Below are positions 58,562 to 62,345 of a stretch of DNA of 62,345 nt, piece after piece. Under the pieces are notes generated by a model, which worked only from the letters and a program-made list of their open reading frames with translations, had not been told where the DNA came from and did no database searches. Each line of letters begins with the position of its first letter. Within the stretch, counting starts at the first letter, position 1. Origin of the DNA: a bacterium (lineage in GTDB: Bacteria > CAYTYR01 > UBA6262); assembly GCA_028712365.1 (NCBI GenBank), contig JAQTQE010000008.1:1-62345 (forward strand), read 5' to 3'. The translations under genes were made by a program, and so were the position numbers.

Positions 58562-59485
58562 ATGAATATCTCTAGATTGATCAATGAAATAAAAGATATT
58601 GCCAAAAGAAAAAATGCCGTGATCCTGGCGCATAATTACCAATTGCCGGAGGTCCAGGAGGTCGCTGATTTTGTCGGTGACTCCCTGGAATTAAGCCTTA
58701 AAGCCAGTGAGACAAAGGCAGAGGTAATTATTTTTTGCGGTGTATATTTTATGGCCGAGACCGCGGCCATTATTTCGCCTTCAAAAACAGTCCTGATACC
58801 TGATCATGATGCCGGTTGTCCCATGGCTGGCATGATCAATGCCGAAAATGTGAGAGAACTAAAGAAACAGCATCCTCAGGCTAAAGTTGTTTGTTATGTC
58901 AACTCCAGCGCCGCGGTAAAAGCTGAGAGTGATATTTGTTGCACCAGTTCTAACGCCTTGAAAGTAGTTAACTCACTGCAAGGCACTACGGAGGTTATCT
59001 TTATACCTGACAAATACTTAGGGAGTTACACGCAGCTTAAAGCTCCTGATATGAAATTTATCATTTGGGAAGGATACTGTCCGACTCATGTCCGTATTAC
59101 CAGCGATGATATTCTTAAAATGAAGAGGAAGTATCCGGAAGCATTGGTAATGGTCCATCCAGAATGCCGAAGTGAGGTAGTCAAACTGGCCAATGCGGTA
59201 ATTTCTACAGGCAGTATGAGTAAATATGCCACTGAAAAAGCGGCCAAAGAGATCATTGTTGGCACAGAAGTGGGGATGTTGCACCGGCTGAAAAAGGAAC
59301 ATCCAGACCAGGAATTTATTCCAGCCAATCCACAGGCAGTATGTTCAAATATGAAATTGATTACCCTGGAAAAGATCTATTGGTCATTACAGGATATGCT
59401 TTACCCGGTAAAAATAGAAGAGCCAGTCCGCAGTAAAGCGAAACTGGCTATTGATAGAATGCTATCTTTGTCAAGACAGGATTGA
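58562..59485 (+). CDS. nadA: quinolinate synthase
   Basis: A 307-residue 4Fe-4S enzyme that condenses iminoaspartate with dihydroxyacetone phosphate in NAD synthesis. Seen: AHNYQLPEVQEVADFVGDS, the three cluster cysteines C86 (DAGCPMAG), C173 (EGYCPTH) and C261 (QAVCSNMK), and HPECRSEV. nadB and nadC are not adjacent. It follows iscS-nfu with a structured leader, which fits its need for a labile cluster. GAGGAG precedes ATG 58562. Confidence 0.97.
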   Translation: MNISRLINEIKDIAKRKNAVILAHNYQLPEVQEVADFVGDSLELSLKASETKAEVIIFCGVYFMAETAAIISPSKTVLIPDHDAGCPMAGMINAENVRELKKQHPQAKVVCYVNSSAAVKAESDICCTSSNALKVVNSLQGTTEVIFIPDKYLGSYTQLKAPDMKFIIWEGYCPTHVRITSDDILKMKRKYPEALVMVHPECRSEVVKLANAVISTGSMSKYATEKAAKEIIVGTEVGMLHRLKKEHPDQEFIPANPQAVCSNMKLITLEKIYWSLQDMLYPVKIEEPVRSKAKLAIDRMLSLSRQD

Positions 59486-59516
59486 TTATGGTTCACAGAA
59501 TTTTTCAGCAGCCCTA

Positions 59517-59939
59517 TTACTTAATATCCGGTTCAGTGATCTTCTCGTAGATGAGAACGACCGCGATACAAGCCAATGGTGTGGCAATTAGCCCGGTTAG
59601 CAGCCAGGAAAGAATAAGTTTAGTATCCACATTAGTATTGTAAGTGATCAAAAGCGGTGGTACAGTTATAGCCCACAGCAATATCCCCAGGAAAAAACCC
59701 TTCGTGATACCCTTACCAGGAATGCCATGCTGCAAAACCGTAAACATTAAAGCATAAATAAGCCCGCTGGAAAAATTTCCTAACAATGTTTGGACCAGCC
59801 AGACATTACTCAAGGGTTTAAGCAGTTCCGGTGTTTGGGCGTAGAAATTCTTAAAAAGAATAGTAAAAAGGGCATTAATAAAATAGGAAACAGTAGCTAC
59901 AACTATTCCCGCTAATAACCATTTGGCTATATTTTTCAC
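59517..59939 (-). CDS. small four-span membrane protein of unknown function
   Basis: A 140-residue integral membrane protein with four hydrophobic helices (LLAGIVVATVSYFINALF, SSGLIYALMFTVL, FFLGILLWAITVPPLL, LLTGLIATPLACIAVVLIY). I recognise no family. The start is GTG 59939 behind AAGGAGG. It is the last gene of the minus-strand run downstream of phoU, convergent with nadA. Confidence 0.75.
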   Translation of the reverse strand: MKNIAKWLLAGIVVATVSYFINALFTILFKNFYAQTPELLKPLSNVWLVQTLLGNFSSGLIYALMFTVLQHGIPGKGITKGFFLGILLWAITVPPLLITYNTNVDTKLILSWLLTGLIATPLACIAVVLIYEKITEPDIK

Positions 59940-60022
59940 TATCCTGCCTCCTTAATAATTTCTTACCTTATTTATATTAGCAGAATTCAGTCCCGCTGTA
60001 AATAGCAAAAAGATAAAACCTA

Positions 60023-60694
60023 TCATGATTCTAATGTTTCCAGATGATGTTTGACCACTTTGCCTTCGACCATGTAAATGACATCTTCGGCAATATTAGT
60101 GGTATGGTCACAGATCCTCTCTAAATGGCGGGCTACCAGCAGCAGGGCTACTGCTCGGGGAGCTGTAGACGCGTCTTTGGAAATATAATCATTGATCAGT
60201 TCTGACTGGACCAAGTTGCGCAGGTTATCAGCCTCTGGATCACGTAAAATGACTTTTTTAGCCAGTTCGACATCCTTGTGTACGAAAGCATCGATTGCGT
60301 CCTTGACCATACTCTGGGCCAAGGTAGCCAATTTGGGGATATCGATCAAAGGCTTAAGTTGTGGTTTGCCGGCTATTTCCAGGCTGCGCTGCGCAATGTC
60401 CACTGCCAGGTCAGCGATACGCTCCAGGTCCGTGCATATTTTCATGGTCATGGTAATAAAGCGGAGGTCGATGGCCATAGGCTGGTGCAGGGCCAACAGG
60501 TCAAGACATTTTTCGTCGATCGCCAATTCCATTTCATCGATCTTTTTATCTTCAGTGATTACTTGTTTTGATTGCTCAACGCTGCGGGCTTTAAGGGCTT
60601 CGATGGATTTGTAAATAGACTCTTCAGTCAGACTTCCCATACGTAATATCTCTTTGCTAAGATCTGCTAATTCCTCGTCAAAATGCCGTTGCAT
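60023..60694 (-). CDS. phoU: phosphate signalling protein PhoU
   Basis: A 223-residue two-fold helical protein that ties the PstSCAB transporter to the PhoR/PhoB system. The two metal-binding motifs are visible: E-R-I-A-D-L-A-V-D-I in the first half and LERICDHTTNIAED in the second. GGAGGG precedes ATG 60694. It lies downstream of pstB with a 96-base gap containing a GTTGATTGAAAAAG/TTTTTTCTATCAAC inverted pair. Confidence 0.96.
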   Translation of the reverse strand: MQRHFDEELADLSKEILRMGSLTEESIYKSIEALKARSVEQSKQVITEDKKIDEMELAIDEKCLDLLALHQPMAIDLRFITMTMKICTDLERIADLAVDIAQRSLEIAGKPQLKPLIDIPKLATLAQSMVKDAIDAFVHKDVELAKKVILRDPEADNLRNLVQSELINDYISKDASTAPRAVALLLVARHLERICDHTTNIAEDVIYMVEGKVVKHHLETLES

Positions 60695-60790
60695 TGTTCC
60701 CTCCTCAAATTAGTTACTGGTTATTTGTTGATGGTTGATTGAAAAAGCAATCCTATTTTAAGTTTTTTCTATCAACTATAAACTGTATTT

Positions 60791-61543
60791 TTAACCGAAT
60801 CTCCCTGTGAGATAATCTTCCGTGCGGGAATCTTTGGGGCTGGTAAAGATCTGAGTGGTTTCCCCATATTCCACCAAGTCACCCAATAGGAAGTATCCGG
60901 TATATTCAGATACCCGTGCCGCTTGTTGCATATTATGGGTCACAATAATTATGGTGTATTGCTTTTTCAGCTCATACATCAAATTTTCAATTTTCGCCGT
61001 TGATATCGGATCCAGCGCGGAACAGGGTTCGTCCATTAATAGTATTTCCGGTTCCATGGCCGCCAACCGGGCAATGCACAAACGTTGCTGCTGTTCACCG
61101 GACAATGCCAATGCATTATCTTCCAGTTTATCCTTAACTTCATTCCAAAGGTGAACTGACTCCAGGCTCCAGTGCAGTTTTTCTTCAGTGACTGTCTTAT
61201 CCGATATGCCATGGACCTTTAATCCATAAAGTACATTATCCCTGATACTTAAAGGGAACGGATTGGGTCGTTGGAAGACCATGCCAACTTTTTTGCGCAA
61301 GGCCAAAAGGTCATATCCCGGTCCGTAGATATTTTCCCCGTTGATATTCACAAGGCCCTTGATATGCACATCCTCGATCAGGTCATTCATCCGGTTGAGG
61401 CATCTTAAAAAGGTTGATTTCCCGCAGCCGGAAGGGCCGATCAGGGCGGTAATTTTCTGTTGTTCGATAGTAAGGGTAATACCCTTTAAAGCCTGAAAAT
61501 TACCGTAGAACAGGTATAGTTTTTTTACTTCTATTATGCTCAT
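60791..61543 (-). CDS. pstB: phosphate ABC transporter ATP-binding protein PstB, canonical copy
   Basis: A 250-residue ATPase driving phosphate uptake with PstA/PstC. Seen: Walker [20 protein letters not shown]-loop [11 protein letters not shown], signature [14 protein letters not shown] (GE in place of GG), Walker [14 protein letters not shown] and H-loop [16 protein letters not shown] precedes ATG 61543. It is the second of two PstB genes in tandem. Confidence 0.95.
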   Translation of the reverse strand: MSIIEVKKLYLFYGNFQALKGITLTIEQQKITALIGPSGCGKSTFLRCLNRMNDLIEDVHIKGLVNINGENIYGPGYDLLALRKKVGMVFQRPNPFPLSIRDNVLYGLKVHGISDKTVTEEKLHWSLESVHLWNEVKDKLEDNALALSGEQQQRLCIARLAAMEPEILLMDEPCSALDPISTAKIENLMYELKKQYTIIIVTHNMQQAARVSEYTGYFLLGDLVEYGETTQIFTSPKDSRTEDYLTGRFG

Positions 61544-61616
61544 TTCAAATCCTTATTGATCGTTGATAGAACGCTGTGCTGGTAGTTGATAGAAAGGACT
61601 AGAAGCATTTTCTATG

Positions 61617-61681
61617 AACAATCTCCGCCAAAGGCGGATCAGCTTCTGGCTGAAACTATCAACAATCAACTATCAACTGTT
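61617..61681 (-). repeat. REP-like palindromic repeat, copy 2 (inverted)
   Basis: This is the reverse complement of the unit at 9338-9396, with about 44 of 46 core bases the same (CAATCTCCGCCAAAGGCG then TCAGC-T-TCT-GGCTGA then AACTATCAAC). It lies between the two pstB genes. Confidence 0.75.
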
Positions 61682-61682
61682 T

Positions 61683-62345
61683 TTAGCCAAATCTTCCCGA
61701 TATATAATCATTGGTTCGTTGATCGGTCGGGGTAGTAAAGATTTTTTCCGTTGGTCCGACTTCGATCAATTCACCGCTCAGGAAAAAAGCAGTACGGTCC
61801 GCTACCCTGGCTGCTTGCTTGGTGTTATTAGTAACTAGAATAATAGTATAGTCTTTCTTTAGCTGGCGCAGGGATTCCTCAATTTTCATAGTGGAGATCG
61901 GGTCCAATCCGGAGCAGGGTTCATCTAGTAGAATGAATTCCGGTTTCAGGGCCAGGATGCGGGCGATACAGAGCCGTTGTTGTTGGCCGCCGGAAAGTTT
62001 GGTAGCGCTGCTGTTCAAGCGATCCTTAACTTCGGCGAATAAGGTAGTCTTGACCAGGCAGTCGGTCACCAGCTCGTTAAGATCCGCTTTGTTTTTCCAG
62101 CCGGCCATTTTTGCCCCAAAAGCCACGTTCTCGTATATCGAGCGTGGCAGGGGGATCGGTGTGGCAAAGACCATCCCTAATTTCCTCCGTAATTCCACAA
62201 TACTGGTATTCGGAGCATAAATATCTTGCCCGTCTATTCTAATAGTACCTTCTATCCGTGAACCGAAAGTTAGGTCATTAAGGCGGTTAAGAGCGCGCAA
62301 AAAAGTAGATTTACCGCTGCCAGCAGGCCCGATAATCCCCAGTAT
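61683..62345 (-). CDS. pstB: second PstB-type ATPase, divergent switch residues (partial)
   Basis: The gene runs off the window edge; 220 residues are visible, starting just before Walker A GPAGSGKSTF. Signature [15 protein letters not shown] and Walker B FILLDEPCSGLDP are intact. The Q-loop glutamine is replaced (VFATPIPLP) and the H-loop histidine is asparagine (VTNNTKQAARV). With the canonical copy downstream it could form an asymmetric heterodimer. The upstream pst genes would lie beyond 62345. Confidence 0.92.
   Translation of the reverse strand: MLGIIGPAGSGKSTFLRALNRLNDLTFGSRIEGTIRIDGQDIYAPNTSIVELRRKLGMVFATPIPLPRSIYENVAFGAKMAGWKNKADLNELVTDCLVKTTLFAEVKDRLNSSATKLSGGQQQRLCIARILALKPEFILLDEPCSGLDPISTMKIEESLRQLKKDYTIILVTNNTKQAARVADRTAFFLSGELIEVGPTEKIFTTPTDQRTNDYISGRFG

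Overview
The window reads as a chromosome segment from an uncultured, anaerobic bacterium with two membranes. Evidence for anaerobiosis is a 2-oxoacid:ferredoxin oxidoreductase, rubrerythrin, a second ferritin-like protein, a DUF39/NIL-ferredoxin homocysteine pair, quinolinate synthase and an Isc/Nfu iron-sulfur set. Evidence for an outer membrane is a surA-pdxA-rsmA cluster, several lipoproteins (LPP20, FlgT-N-like, DUF3332) and a BamB-like propeller. Base composition is moderate by eye (not counted), and genes are packed with 1-8 nt overlaps. The mix is reminiscent of candidate phyla such as Margulisbacteria/Saganbacteria or Omnitrophota. No rRNA or tRNA is present, so the phylum is not resolved. 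I saw no CRISPR array, prophage or intact transposase.

Layout. 1-1038: end of a KorA-like gene and korB. 1060-6994: DUF2156 acyltransferase, NodI/NodJ-type ABC exporter, two aldolases and YgiQ. 7082-8644: GGDEF-PilZ protein with a duplicated membrane module. 8758-16064: oxidative-stress and envelope genes (rubrerythrin, MsrA, RlmN, HAD phosphatase, DUF3332, NlpC/P60, thioredoxin, ferritin-like, FAD oxidoreductase). 16231-23995: copper ATPase, HEAT protein, endonuclease III, LigD-type phosphoesterase, MnmA, zinc exporter and LarE. 24121-27950: GAF/HD-GYP gene divergent from two tandem solute-binding proteins without signal peptides and a 52-residue lipoprotein. 28082-32409: lipoproteins, M23 peptidase and a PQQ-like propeller. 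32444-35948: TPP enzyme and histidine kinase. 36463-44586: GH57, HEAT, HD-GYP, HEAT and acyl-CoA ligase. 44586-52538: mfd, two parvulins, pdxA, rsmA and a histidine kinase. 52525-59485: sulfur/Fe-S/NAD island. 59517-62345 (minus): PhoU and a tandem PstB pair.

Genes working together. The 52.5-59.5 kb island joins homocysteine formation (DUF39 plus NIL-ferredoxin), cysteine synthesis (CysK), two Cys-bearing Rrf2 regulators, IscS, IscU and Nfu, and then the Fe-S enzyme NadA. Two non-annotated small ORFs with the same initiation sequence lie in the leaders of this island. One of them, in front of nadA, ends in His-Cys-Cys-Gly-Gly and is followed by mutually exclusive RNA hairpins. Three c-di-GMP proteins (one GGDEF, two HD-GYP), two histidine kinases and the signal-less binding proteins point to a sizeable intracellular signalling layer.

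Non-coding structure. At four genes a sigma70-type promoter with 17-bp spacing places the predicted transcription start at, or within about five bases of, the ATG: NlpC/P60, HD-GYP, the first binding protein and GH57. A weaker case is the M23 gene. This suggests leaderless or near-leaderless mRNAs. Two MITE-like elements with inverted ends lie at 20158-20606 and 36094-36414. A compact promoter-hairpin-T-tract unit at 35976-36090 looks like a small RNA. Short palindromic repeats with compensatory stem changes are scattered between genes, and some have become part of coding sequences.
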